Source of the DNA: Pantoea agglomerans
GTDB taxonomy: Bacteria; Pseudomonadota; Gammaproteobacteria; Enterobacterales; Enterobacteriaceae
Assembly (NCBI RefSeq): GCF_020149765.1
Contig: NZ_CP083809.1
Location: 930,001-994,000 of the forward strand
Direction: 5' to 3'
DNA: 64,000 bases
The notes under the pieces were generated by a model that saw only the letters and a list, made by a program, of their open reading frames with translations, did not search any database and was not told the DNA's origin. Below, in pieces: positions 1 through 6,732 of the stretch. Position 1 is the first letter of the stretch. Every line of letters starts with the position of its first letter. A program made the translations under genes and the position numbers.

Positions 1-34
1 TTTCGAAGTAGGCTTCATATGCTTCATCCATCAT
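1..34 (-). CDS. Start of a leftward early phage gene (partial)
   Basis: On the minus strand an AGGA-type ribosome binding site (about 40-47) precedes two adjacent ATG codons (34 and 31), and the frame stays open to the window edge. It begins MMDEAYEAYFE. It would be the first gene of the operon read from the leftward promoter at 331-360. Only eleven codons are visible, so no function can be given; genes in this position in lambdoid phages are small early proteins. Confidence 0.5.
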   Translation of the reverse strand, partial: MMDEAYEAYFE

Positions 35-73
35 CAATTTCCTCTTTCGCTGAAATGGTCAGTTCGTTTTGAT

Positions 74-153
74 GCTGCGCCCGAAGCGTGCTATCAGCCT
101 AAATCCCGGCGGAGCCGTCCGGCTATGACTGCCTCGCTGCCTATGGGCGCAGC
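74..153 (-). ncRNA. Structured leader RNA of the leftward operon, resembles C4/CI antisense RNA
   Basis: Read on the minus strand, a perfect 9-bp pairing GCTGCGCCC (153-145) with GGGCGCAGC (82-74) closes a domain of about 80 nt. Inside are a CCGG/CCGG hairpin (122-119 with 109-106) and a competing pairing of 125-121 with 99-95. It lies in a leader of about 290 nt between the leftward promoter and the first gene. The GC-rich core hairpin, the alternative pairings and the position in an immunity region resemble the C4 antisense RNA of phages P1/P7 and the CI RNA of P4, recalled from memory. An open frame at 388-59 crosses the same bases, but its conservation would more likely reflect the RNA. 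Confidence 0.4.
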
Positions 154-242
154 TCAAAAGAAACTGAATCACCACACTGTCCGCCGCATGCCTGGGATGC
201 CTTAGCCCCGTAGAGCCAGGGGATGCCAGGGTGCTGAGTTCG

Positions 243-292
243 GGCCTCTCGGCCGCCAGCGCGGTGATATCTGGTTCGATTGTTAAAGAGCG
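243..292 (-). promoter_or_regulatory. nutL-like boxA with a downstream hairpin
   Basis: On the minus strand CGCTCTTTAACA (292-281) matches the boxA consensus for NusB/S10 loading. About 26 nt downstream, GGCC-GAGA-GGCC (254-243) forms a hairpin with a GNRA-type loop, similar in kind to boxB. This fits a transcription antitermination site early in the leftward transcript. The boxA-hairpin gap is longer than in lambda nut sites, so the boxB assignment is weak. A cognate N gene is not visible. Confidence 0.4.
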
Positions 293-330
293 GCAGCGCT
301 CTGCGTTGGTCTGCGTCGTGCTGTGAGGTG

Positions 331-366
331 AATATATTGCGTCACACGCATATGCGTCAAGCGCAT
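331..366 (-). promoter_or_regulatory. Leftward early promoter pL with two operators
   Basis: On the minus strand TTGACG (360-355), an 18-bp spacer and TATATT (336-331) form a good sigma-70 promoter firing left. Two directly abutting 15-bp partial palindromes overlap it: ATGCGTCAAGCGCAT (352-366) and TTGCGTCACACGCAT (337-351). The same ATGCG-N5-CGCAT pattern recurs three times between the repressor and Cro genes, so these are most likely the left operators bound by both regulators. Confidence 0.65.
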
Positions 367-456
367 ATTTGAAGATGGGAGATTTCATCAGGTTGGTTTT
401 TATTTAACCTTTTGAATCGAAGAGAATTAAAATTTGTGATTTTTTTGCGATAGGCA

Positions 457-480
457 CAAAAAAGCCCGCATAAGCGGGCT
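457..480 (-). terminator. Intrinsic terminator of the repressor gene
   Basis: On the minus strand AGCCCGC-TTAT-GCGGGCT is followed by a run of six T. It lies about 20 bp past the repressor stop codon and separates repressor transcription from the leftward promoter region. Confidence 0.8.
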
Positions 481-499
481 GAACGGTTGAGCGGATGGT

Positions 500-1207
500 T
501 TAACCGTGACGGCGGAACTGCTGCGATTGACTCAGCATAACGCGTCCAGATACATGGAGCATTTCGGCTTCTTCAGGGTTGATGGTCCATTCACGATATT
601 TAGTGTTGTCAGAGATAACGAGCAGGTCGGCTTTAACTTTTTGCAAGCGCTTAACGTAAGTATCCCCATTAAAATCAAAGACATATATACCATCCCCATC
701 AAAGTAATTGACGCGTTGGTCTACAAATATCAGATCTCCGGGTTCGATTGTCCCCTGCATGCTATCGCCGCGAACGTTGATGAGTTTAACCATTTCCTGA
801 GGTGCGGAGCCGAATATCAGCTTCGCTTGTTCGGGATCATATTCAATAGATCTAATGACTTCCACCACATCCCTAGATGGTGAACCATTTCCGGCGCTGG
901 CGGATACTTCAAGCACATCAACCCTATACACATCATCCCTCCTCGCATTAGTTAGCGAAACAACACTGTATGAATCCACAGTATCATTTACATCACTGGA
1001 TGAAAATAGGTCGGAAGTTGGCACCTGAAGCGCAGCGGCAATTTTTTTTAATTGCGCATCACTGTAACCCTGTTTACCGCGCTCTAAGCGCGACAGGTTC
1101 CCCACATCGCTGTCCGCCAGCAATGCCAGTTCATTAAGGGTCATTTTTTTCGCCTTGCGGATTTGGCGAATTTTTTCTCCAACGTTCATTGGTCCATTTG
1201 AAACCAT
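500..1207 (-). CDS. Phage repressor, XRE helix-turn-helix plus S24 peptidase (CI/C2 type)
   Basis: This 235-residue protein should keep the prophage dormant by binding the ATGCG-N5-CGCAT operators. Residues about 10-65 form an XRE helix-turn-helix. The C-terminal half is a LexA/CI-type autopeptidase: a probable Ala105-Gly106 cleavage site, the nucleophile Ser149 in RGDSM, and the general base Lys186 in TYVKR. RecA-stimulated self-cleavage after DNA damage is therefore expected. It is read divergently from cro across the operators. The start could be ATG 1207, or Met7 at 1189 with poorer spacing to its own GGAC. The recognition region DVGNLSRLERG is nearly identical to that of the neighbouring Cro, which fits shared operators. 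Confidence 0.95.
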   Translation of the reverse strand: MVSNGPMNVGEKIRQIRKAKKMTLNELALLADSDVGNLSRLERGKQGYSDAQLKKIAAALQVPTSDLFSSSDVNDTVDSYSVVSLTNARRDDVYRVDVLEVSASAGNGSPSRDVVEVIRSIEYDPEQAKLIFGSAPQEMVKLINVRGDSMQGTIEPGDLIFVDQRVNYFDGDGIYVFDFNGDTYVKRLQKVKADLLVISDNTKYREWTINPEEAEMLHVSGRVMLSQSQQFRRHG

Positions 1208-1209
1208 TT

Positions 1210-1272
1210 ATGCGTCACTCGCAAAGCGTGTTGCGCAAATTATGCGGATGCAATAATATGCGTACAGCGCAT
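1210..1272 (+). promoter_or_regulatory. Right operators and promoter pR
   Basis: Three copies of the ATGCG-N5-CGCAT operator pattern are visible: 1210-1224, 1224-1238 and 1258-1272. A rightward promoter TTGCGC (1231-1236), 17-bp spacer, TAATAT (1254-1259) is flanked by the second and third copies, so a bound repressor would cover the -35 and the start. A leftward CATAAT (1244-1239) with a weak -35 could be the repressor maintenance promoter. Five operators, counting the left pair, are seen in total. Confidence 0.7.
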
Positions 1273-1288
1273 TAAATGAGGGCGTAAC

Positions 1289-1522
1289 ATGCAAAATATG
1301 CGGACACCGCTGCGAAGAATGCGTGAAGCGAATGGACTCACCATCAGTGAGGTCGCGCTGGCTGTACAGATTGATGTCGGAAACCTGAGTCGCATTGAAC
1401 GCGGCATCCAGGTCACCTCAATCGAAACCGCTGAAAAAATATCTCGTTACTTCCAGGGGAAGATCAGCGAGATGCAGATTCTTTATCCGCAGCGGTACAT
1501 CCAGCAAACCAAAACTGAGTGA
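1289..1522 (+). CDS. cro: Cro-like XRE repressor
   Basis: This 77-residue protein is the first gene of the rightward early operon and consists of a single XRE helix-turn-helix (about residues 5-62). Its DVGNLSRIERG segment matches that of the divergent repressor almost exactly, so both should read the same operators. By position and size it has the Cro role: shutting down repressor synthesis and damping early transcription during lytic growth. ATG 1289 follows GAGGGCG. The short C-terminal tail is basic and polar. Confidence 0.88.
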   Translation: MQNMRTPLRRMREANGLTISEVALAVQIDVGNLSRIERGIQVTSIETAEKISRYFQGKISEMQILYPQRYIQQTKTE

Positions 1523-1525
1523 AGG

Positions 1526-1564
1526 GCATTCATTTCACTGCGAATGCTCCAGCAGTGCTGGAGC
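1526..1564 (+). promoter_or_regulatory. Two abutting hairpins after cro (nutR- or put-like)
   Basis: GCATTC (1526-1531) pairs with GAATGC (1542-1547). Immediately next to it TCCAG-CAGTG-CTGGA (1548-1562) makes a 5-bp stem with a 5-nt loop, extendable by one or two pairs. No T-run follows, so this is not an intrinsic terminator. In lambdoid phages the cro-cII gap holds nutR or, in HK022, a put antiterminator made of two adjacent stem-loops. The layout fits either idea, and no clear boxA is seen here. Confidence 0.4.
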
Positions 1565-1601
1565 GCCTGTTCAATAAAAATTCGATAAAGGAAAAATATC
1601 A

Positions 1602-1904
1602 ATGGATTCAAACACAACGTCACGCAACAAAGCGCGTGATATCGAAAGCGAGATTGTCAGCCGCATCGCCGCTCAGGGGGTGACGGCAGTTGCGAAGAAA
1701 CTTGGGGTTGATAAATCCCAGGTGAGCCGCTGGCAAAGCCGCGGCGGTCTGGTCGAGAAGGCCAGCTGCTTACTTGCGGCCATAGGCTATGAGCAGCCGG
1801 CCGGAATGGTGATCTTCAAAGGGGATGAGACTGGCCAGCTGGCGCAATGCCTGATTGGCATGCTGGACCATCTCCGCACACAGGGCGGGGAAGCGGGTGA
1901 ATGA
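1602..1904 (+). CDS. CII-like transcriptional activator
   Basis: This 100-residue protein has a helix-turn-helix at about residues 25-50 (VTAVAKKLGVDKSQVSRWQ), followed by a segment typical of phage CII proteins (lysogeny activators such as P22 C1 and lambda CII). It sits directly downstream of cro, the canonical CII position. It should activate the establishment promoter for the repressor, and probably the integrase, when infection leads to lysogeny. The start ATG 1602 follows AAAGGAAAAA. Its last codons overlap the next gene, which suggests coupled translation. Confidence 0.87.
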   Translation: MDSNTTSRNKARDIESEIVSRIAAQGVTAVAKKLGVDKSQVSRWQSRGGLVEKASCLLAAIGYEQPAGMVIFKGDETGQLAQCLIGMLDHLRTQGGEAGE

Positions 1905-2082
1905 AAGATTCGTTCAGACCAGTAAAAAATACCGCGATCGTCGCGGCATCGTTGTTCACGTCCTCGGTTACGACAGACAGGAACGGCGTGTGCTGTTCAG
2001 GCGCCCGGATTATCCGCACGAGTGCTGCGTACCGAAGTGGTATTTCGAGAGGTATTTCAGGGAGTTTGAAGGGGAAGGCTGA
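1897..2082 (+). CDS. DUF4222-like small phage protein
   Basis: A 61-residue protein starting at GTG 1897 after GGGGAAG and overlapping the end of the CII-like gene. The pattern KYRDRRGIVVHVLGYD, then a basic RVLFRR stretch and PHECCVPKWYFERYFR, matches my recollection of DUF4222, a family of short lambdoid early proteins. The fold is probably a small beta barrel. Function is unknown. Its place between CII and the replication initiator suggests an early accessory role. Confidence 0.65.
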   Translation: MNERFVQTSKKYRDRRGIVVHVLGYDRQERRVLFRRPDYPHECCVPKWYFERYFREFEGEG

Positions 2083-2137
2083 ACAGCGCGAACTGATCAG
2101 CCTGATACAGCGTTGCTTTGGGAAAGCGAGGTCAATT

Positions 2138-2299
2138 ATGCGACAGAAACGCCGTAAACCGCAAGCAGAAACCACTGTACATAAAGACATGGCGCGCAAT
2201 GAGCTTGTGCGCCATTACGCGCCCGGCGTCGGGCCGCGCCTTCGTGATGCACTTGAGCATGCTAAGCAGCTGCGGCGCGAGGGTGATGGCCATGAGTAA
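2138..2299 (+). CDS. Small basic early phage protein, unknown function
   Basis: A 53-codon frame begins at ATG 2138 behind a well spaced GAGG and overlaps the start of the replication initiator. The product is short and rich in arginine and lysine, with no recognised domain. Location in the early operon and the ribosome binding site are the only support. An upstream extension of the same frame is possible but lacks a good start. Confidence 0.5.
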   Translation: MRQKRRKPQAETTVHKDMARNELVRHYAPGVGPRLRDALEHAKQLRREGDGHE

Positions 2300-3341
2300 T
2301 ACCGCCGAGATCATAAATTTCAACGCTCACAAAGAGCGTGAGGAGCAGCGCGTGGCCGATACCGATGATGGGTATTCCAGACTGGCCAACATGCTGCTGG
2401 AAGAATATGCCGGTGCCGATTTAACGAAGCGCCAGTTTAAAGTGCTGCTGGCTGTTCTGCGGCTCACCTATGGATGGAATAAAAAAATGGACCGCATCAG
2501 CGATTCGCAAATCGCCAGCATCGCCAAGCTCCCCGTTAAGCGCTGCAACGAAGCCAAGCTGCAACTGGTTTCAATGAACATTCTGATCCAGCAGGGTCGC
2601 CAGTTTGGGCCCAATAAAAACGTCTCTGAATGGCGTATCCCTCAAAATGAGGGAGAATCCCCCAAATCAGGGGATAAAAAATCCCTCAATTTAGGGGAGC
2701 GTTATCCCTCAAAACAGGGGGACACCAAAGACATTATTCCAAAGACAGTAAATACAGATCCCCCTAAATCCCCCAGGGGGGAGTTTTCGGAAGAAGTTTT
2801 ATCACAGGCAAAACAGGTCCTGGAGTATTACAACCAGGTCACAGGCTCTGCCTGCCGCTCTGCAGAAGCCTTTGCCGTTTTACTCACAGAACGCGCTGCA
2901 CGTGATGCCTACACCGTCGCGGACCTGCAGCTGGTGATCCGCTGGGTAGCCCAGACGTGGAAGCGCCGCAACGGTACCGTGGCCAAGCCGGCTAACATCT
3001 GCCGGGTGAACCGCTTCGATGGTTACCTGGCCGACGCGACTGTCTGGAGCCAGAACGCCGTTGATATCGACTGCGCTGCCGTGGTCGATGCCTGGAATGA
3101 AATCACCGCAGGCCGGCTGGCCGCTGCTGAACTTGACCGCGATCGTGAAAACGCCATCCGCGCGCTGGTGGGGCACATGACGAAAAAGGACGTTGAGGCG
3201 TTCCGCAAATATTTCAGCGCGTTCATGGCTGATGCGCGTGATTTCCACTTCGGCGGCCCAGATGGTACCGGCTGGCGCGCCAGCTTCGATTACCTGATGC
3301 AGCCAAGAACACTGCGCGCGGTACGGGAGGGCACACTGTGA
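2292..3341 (+). CDS. Phage replication initiator, lambda O type
   Basis: A 349-residue protein. The first 115 residues carry the winged-helix domain of phage O initiators (NMLLEEYAGADLTKRQFKVLLAVLRLTYGW), which binds origin iterons. A low-complexity linker follows and is encoded by those iterons (2638-2722), exactly as in lambda. The C-terminal 200 residues differ from lambda O and probably contact the helicase encoded next. ATG 2292 has GAGGG at the best spacing; ATG 2286 in the same frame is an alternative. The stop overlaps the GTG start of the helicase gene, so the two are translationally coupled. Confidence 0.9.
   Translation: MSNTAEIINFNAHKEREEQRVADTDDGYSRLANMLLEEYAGADLTKRQFKVLLAVLRLTYGWNKKMDRISDSQIASIAKLPVKRCNEAKLQLVSMNILIQQGRQFGPNKNVSEWRIPQNEGESPKSGDKKSLNLGERYPSKQGDTKDIIPKTVNTDPPKSPRGEFSEEVLSQAKQVLEYYNQVTGSACRSAEAFAVLLTERAARDAYTVADLQLVIRWVAQTWKRRNGTVAKPANICRVNRFDGYLADATVWSQNAVDIDCAAVVDAWNEITAGRLAAAELDRDRENAIRALVGHMTKKDVEAFRKYFSAFMADARDFHFGGPDGTGWRASFDYLMQPRTLRAVREGTL
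2638..2722 (+). repeat. Replication origin: four lambda-type iterons inside the initiator gene
   Basis: Four near-palindromic 17-18 bp units stand in line: TCCCTCAAAATGAGGGA (2638), TCCCCCAAATCAGGGGA (2658), TCCCTCAATTTAGGGGA (2682) and TCCCTCAAAACAGGGGGA (2705). Their start spacing is 20, 24 and 23 bp. They closely resemble lambda ori iterons (TCCCTCAAAACGAGGGA) and lie in the matching place in the gene. An AT-rich stretch follows at about 2723-2757, the likely unwinding region. A further palindrome of C and G runs at 2759-2782 may be a diverged fifth unit. Confidence 0.85.
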
Positions 3342-4720
3342 TTGATTTGTATGTCGAAGCCAGCGTGTGTGGCGCGTTGCTGATTGGCGGCCTGACTCCT
3401 GATGCACAGGACGTACTCAGCACCGTTCATCCTGAGGCGTTTTCGCACCCGTTTTATCAGCGGCTTTACCGGGAGATTCGACGTCATGCGAGCCATCACA
3501 AGATGATCGACTCGCTCCTGGTGGCTGAATCCATGGGTGATGAGCCTGGAACGTTTGCTGATGTGATGGAGGCCGCCAAATCAACGCCGACGGCGCGCAA
3601 CATCAAGGGTTACGCTAAAAAACTCAATGAAATGTACTGCATCCGCAGTTTTACGCGGCTGATGGAAGAGAACTACGACAGCATTACCCGGGCAGTAAAC
3701 AGCGAGCGCGCGCTGGAAAGCATCCAGGAGTTTACGAGGCAGTTGTCCGTGATCAACCGACCGGCCGATGAAGTTGTACCGCAGCAGATCGGCGAGCTGC
3801 TCGATGGTTATATGGACGTTCTCGAAAAGCGCGTCAGTGACGGGGATGAATCCTACACAGTGAAAACCGGCATTGAACCTCTCGATAACATTACCGGTGG
3901 CCTGAATGATACCGACCTGATCATCATCGCGGCGCGGCCGGGTATGGGGAAAACCGAGCTGGCACTGAAGATTTCCGAAGCGGTGGCAAATCGTACTGTG
4001 ACACTCGGTAGCGAGCAGCTTAAGCGCGGCGTGCTGATCTTCAGCATGGAAATGCAGGGGCAGCAGATTGTCGAGCGCCAGCTGGCCAACGCCTCCAGTG
4101 TATCCGTTTCGATGCTCCGCAAAGCGAACCATCTCAACGACGAGGACTGGGGCCGGATCTCCATGGGCATTCAGCGCCTGGCAAACCTTGATGTGTGGGT
4201 AGTGGATGCGACAAACCTCACCATCGAACAGATCCGCGCCGTGGCCACGCGCCATAAAAACCGCTATCCCGGCACATCTCTCATCATGGCTGACTATCTG
4301 CAGCTCATCGAAAAGCCCATCGCCGAGCGTAACGATCTGGCCGTTGGCGCAGTTTCGCGCGGTCTGAAGGTGATGGCGATGGAGCTGAAAACGCCTGTTG
4401 TCTGTCTGAGCCAGCTGTCGCGCGACGTAGAGAAGAGGCCGAATAAGCGCCCGGTGAATGCGGATCTGCGCGACAGCGGAAGCATCGAGCAGGACGCAGA
4501 CGGCATCTGGTTCATCTATCGCGACGGTGTTTACAACCCTGACAGCCCGGCATCAGACATCGCGGAGATCATCGTCGGTAAAAACCGCCATGGGCCGCAG
4601 GGTGTTGCGTTCCAGAAATTTTACAACGGCCATTTCCAGGACATCGACCAGATGGAAGCCGCTCAGCTTGCACACGAACGCCCGGCACGCGGCGAGGCCA
4701 CTATGAGGAGAGACTTTTGA
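3338..4720 (+). CDS. DnaB-type replicative helicase
   Basis: A 460-residue RecA-fold hexameric helicase that would unwind DNA ahead of the fork at the phage origin. The N-terminal 100 residues match the DnaB N domain. The C-terminal half has Walker A GMGKT (202-206), the Walker B region with LIMADYLQLI, and the CLSQLSRDVEKR sensor segment. The phage carries its own helicase instead of a lambda P helicase loader, as P22 does with gene 12. Start GTG 3338 overlaps the initiator stop, and the stop overlaps the TTG start of the resolvase gene. Confidence 0.95.
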   Translation: MIDLYVEASVCGALLIGGLTPDAQDVLSTVHPEAFSHPFYQRLYREIRRHASHHKMIDSLLVAESMGDEPGTFADVMEAAKSTPTARNIKGYAKKLNEMYCIRSFTRLMEENYDSITRAVNSERALESIQEFTRQLSVINRPADEVVPQQIGELLDGYMDVLEKRVSDGDESYTVKTGIEPLDNITGGLNDTDLIIIAARPGMGKTELALKISEAVANRTVTLGSEQLKRGVLIFSMEMQGQQIVERQLANASSVSVSMLRKANHLNDEDWGRISMGIQRLANLDVWVVDATNLTIEQIRAVATRHKNRYPGTSLIMADYLQLIEKPIAERNDLAVGAVSRGLKVMAMELKTPVVCLSQLSRDVEKRPNKRPVNADLRDSGSIEQDADGIWFIYRDGVYNPDSPASDIAEIIVGKNRHGPQGVAFQKFYNGHFQDIDQMEAAQLAHERPARGEATMRRDF

Positions 4721-5076
4721 ACCAGGTGTATGACATCACGCCGCTGGGCAAGCCCCGGCAGACGAATCGCGATCGGTGGGCGCAGCGTCCGGCGGTTATG
4801 CGTTACCGCGCATTCAAAGACGAGGTGCGTCTCCGCGGTGTAATGCTGCCGGAAAGCGGCTGCCGGATCACGTTTGTTATTCCCATGCCCGAAAGCTGGA
4901 GCAAGAAGAAGCGGGCAGAGCACGTCGGGCGGCCGCACCAGCAAAAACCTGACGTCGATAACCTGCATAAGGCGCTGATGGATGCCGTGTTTGAAGATGA
5001 CAGCGCGGTGTGGGATGCGCGGATCACCAAAATATGGGGAGAGAGGGGGCAGATACGCATTGAGAGCATTGCCTGA
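4717..5076 (+). CDS. rusA: RusA-family Holliday junction resolvase
   Basis: A 119-residue endonuclease that cuts four-way junctions during phage recombination or before packaging. The family motif KPDVDNLHK supplies Asp79, Asp81 and Lys85, with a further acidic pair at Asp94-Asp95; these are the metal-binding residues. The N-terminus (ITPLGKPRQTNRDRW) is typical of phage RusA. The start is TTG 4717 with GGAG upstream and a 4-base overlap with the helicase stop. Confidence 0.9.
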   Translation: MNQVYDITPLGKPRQTNRDRWAQRPAVMRYRAFKDEVRLRGVMLPESGCRITFVIPMPESWSKKKRAEHVGRPHQQKPDVDNLHKALMDAVFEDDSAVWDARITKIWGERGQIRIESIA

Positions 5077-5112
5077 ACGGGAACCACAACTGATTACGAC
5101 AGGAGAATCACC

Positions 5113-5964
5113 ATGAACCTCGAAAACTCCATTAAATTTTTTGCGCCTAAGTCGCCTCAGTTAAGCGATTCTCCTCGGGCTACGGCCAGTGATAGCCTGA
5201 CCATTACGGATGTGATGGCATCCTTTGGTCTCACTGAAGCGCAGGCACGCTTCGGTTTTGAGCTGTTTCTGTCAAAGCACGGCGTAACGAGTAGTGACCG
5301 CGCCGTGGAGATGCTTACTGATTTTGGCGTTAAAGAGTCGGCGCGCTACCGGGCGATCACCGAACTCGCTGAAGATACTAAACGTGAACTGGTGCAATTG
5401 CTCGCAACGTTCGCGTACCAGGATTATTCGCGCAGTGCTGCCAGCACGCGTACCTGCCCCTGCTGCAATGGCACCGGCTTCAGGGAGGCGGAAGTATTCA
5501 GCACTAAGTCGCACACGCCCTTTGTTTCCAGGGAGGTGATGAGAACCTCAATCCGCTGGGGCGTGAAGGGTGTTATTCCGTCCAGCTATGAGGTCAAACG
5601 CGATGTGCGAGAGGTTGTCCGGGCGCTTTGTACATCCTGCGGCGGGAAAGGGGAGATCAGCAACGCCTGCCGCTGCCACGGCAAAGGCCAGGTGCTCGAT
5701 AAAGAGCAGAGCAATCTGCAGGGCGTCCCTGTGATGAAAACCTGCCCGAAGTGCACAGGGCGGGGCTATGCGCGGCTGCCGTCTGAGGTTGTGCGCCGCG
5801 CGGTAGGGTTTGCAGTCATGAATGTCAGTGAGCCCACCTGGCGCCGCAGCTTTAAACCGTTCTATGAGCTGTTGGTTATCCAGTGCCACCGGGAAGAATC
5901 GCACGCTGATCAGATGCTGCAGCGGGTCACCTGTAACCGCGGCGTAAACACTTTTTCGGGTTAA
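5113..5964 (+). CDS. Late antitermination protein Q (phage 82-like, zinc-binding)
   Basis: A 283-residue protein with four CxxC-type clusters (Cys115/118, 173/176, 186/188, 211/214) of the DnaJ-like CxxCxGxG kind, as in the Q family of phage 82. Q loads onto RNA polymerase paused just after the late promoter and lets it read through terminators. It is the last early gene and is followed by a late promoter candidate (5980-6008) and a terminator (6089-6123). Several more terminators in the late operon make such an activity necessary. An AGGAG sits before ATG 5113. Confidence 0.87.
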   Translation: MNLENSIKFFAPKSPQLSDSPRATASDSLTITDVMASFGLTEAQARFGFELFLSKHGVTSSDRAVEMLTDFGVKESARYRAITELAEDTKRELVQLLATFAYQDYSRSAASTRTCPCCNGTGFREAEVFSTKSHTPFVSREVMRTSIRWGVKGVIPSSYEVKRDVREVVRALCTSCGGKGEISNACRCHGKGQVLDKEQSNLQGVPVMKTCPKCTGRGYARLPSEVVRRAVGFAVMNVSEPTWRRSFKPFYELLVIQCHREESHADQMLQRVTCNRGVNTFSG

Positions 5965-5979
5965 GATAAATCCGATGTA

Positions 5980-6008
5980 TTGACGCCGTGACGAAAATGG
6001 CCCAATAT
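5980..6008 (+). promoter_or_regulatory. Candidate late promoter pR'
   Basis: TTGACG (5980-5985), a 17-bp spacer and CAATAT (6003-6008) stand just after the Q gene and about 80 bp before a strong terminator. This is the usual place of the Q-dependent late promoter. The -10 is poor, so the call rests mostly on position. Confidence 0.45.
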
Positions 6009-6088
6009 CTCGCCAATGATGGGATTTCTGTGTGCTGTTCATCAGCAGAGAAACCGGTCAGTTGCAAAAAACTGTGAATAATTAAAAG

Positions 6089-6123
6089 CGCCCGCGGCCT
6101 CACCAGCCTGCGGGCGTTTTTTA
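6089..6123 (+). terminator. Terminator after the late promoter (tR'-like)
   Basis: CGCCCGC (6089-6095) pairs with GCGGGCG (6110-6116) and is followed by six T. It stops late transcripts shortly after initiation unless Q has modified the polymerase. The first late gene starts 22 bp further on. Confidence 0.82.
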
Positions 6124-6144
6124 TTTGTATCGCCCGGGGGCGCC

Positions 6145-6732
6145 ATGAGGCAAATAGCTGTCTGTGCGTCTGGTCCTTCCCTGACTGCAGCGGATTGCGC
6201 GCTGGTGAGTGATGCAGGCATACCACTGATTGCAGTGAACAGCAGCTGGCGCGCCGCGCCGCAGTGCCGCTTCATCTACGCTGGCGATCTGCAATGGTGG
6301 GATAAAAATCACGCTCAAATTGCCAGTGATGCGGAACGGTGGACCTGTAACCGGCGCGCTGCAGCGCGGTACGGCATTCATCTATTCGAAACGGACACAT
6401 CTGGCACATTCAATTCCGGCCAGCGCGCAATCCTGTTCGCGATGAGCCTGGGTATTACAAACATCATTCTGCTCGGCTTTGACTGCTCCATCCTGAACGG
6501 CCTGCACTGGCATGGCGCGCATGAGGGCATCAGTAATCCCACAGCGGATAACATCCGCCGCTGGCATGGCGAGTTCGCACGTATCGCTGAAATGCCCGGG
6601 CGGCCGCGCATCATCAACTGCAGCCGTCAGACCAGCATTCGCTGCTTTCCCAGAGCTGAGCTGGAAGACGCCATCAGAGAAAACCATGAAACCGAAACCG
6701 CTATTCATCGACGGGATGCAGGGGCTGGGTGA
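6145..6732 (+). CDS. MptE/DUF115-like Rossmann protein, putative sugar transfer
   Basis: A 195-residue protein starting with a nucleotide-binding-like segment (IAVCASGPSLTAAD) and containing AVNSSW, FIYAGD and a later NIILLGFDCS. This is the pattern of the 6-hydroxymethylpterin pyrophosphokinase MptE-like / DUF115 fold often found near bacterial glycosylation genes. Pterin chemistry is unlikely in a phage. It is the first gene past the late terminator and overlaps the GT9-like gene by 47 bases. The same three-gene order with a methyltransferase suggests joint work on one substrate. The exact reaction is unknown. Confidence 0.6.
   Translation: MRQIAVCASGPSLTAADCALVSDAGIPLIAVNSSWRAAPQCRFIYAGDLQWWDKNHAQIASDAERWTCNRRAAARYGIHLFETDTSGTFNSGQRAILFAMSLGITNIILLGFDCSILNGLHWHGAHEGISNPTADNIRRWHGEFARIAEMPGRPRIINCSRQTSIRCFPRAELEDAIRENHETETAIHRRDAGAG

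Noticed and set aside
59..388. 109-codon leftward frame crossing the structured leader, Ash-like in its C-terminus
   Set aside because: It lacks a good ribosome binding site, its 5' end overlaps the promoter and operators, and its bases are better explained by boxA and the folded RNA. Frames over C4-like RNAs are often annotated as Ash proteins, so it is mentioned but not listed as a gene.
506..883. 125-codon frame opposite the repressor gene
   Set aside because: Shadow of the repressor coding strand with no ribosome binding site or recognisable protein pattern.
2641..2800. CRISPR-like array
   Set aside because: The regular repeats at this place are four short replication iterons inside a coding gene, without spacers of constant size or cas genes.
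3581..4255. 224-codon frame opposite the helicase gene
   Set aside because: Caused by codon bias of the real helicase gene; composition rich in His, Ala and Arg, typical of antisense frames.
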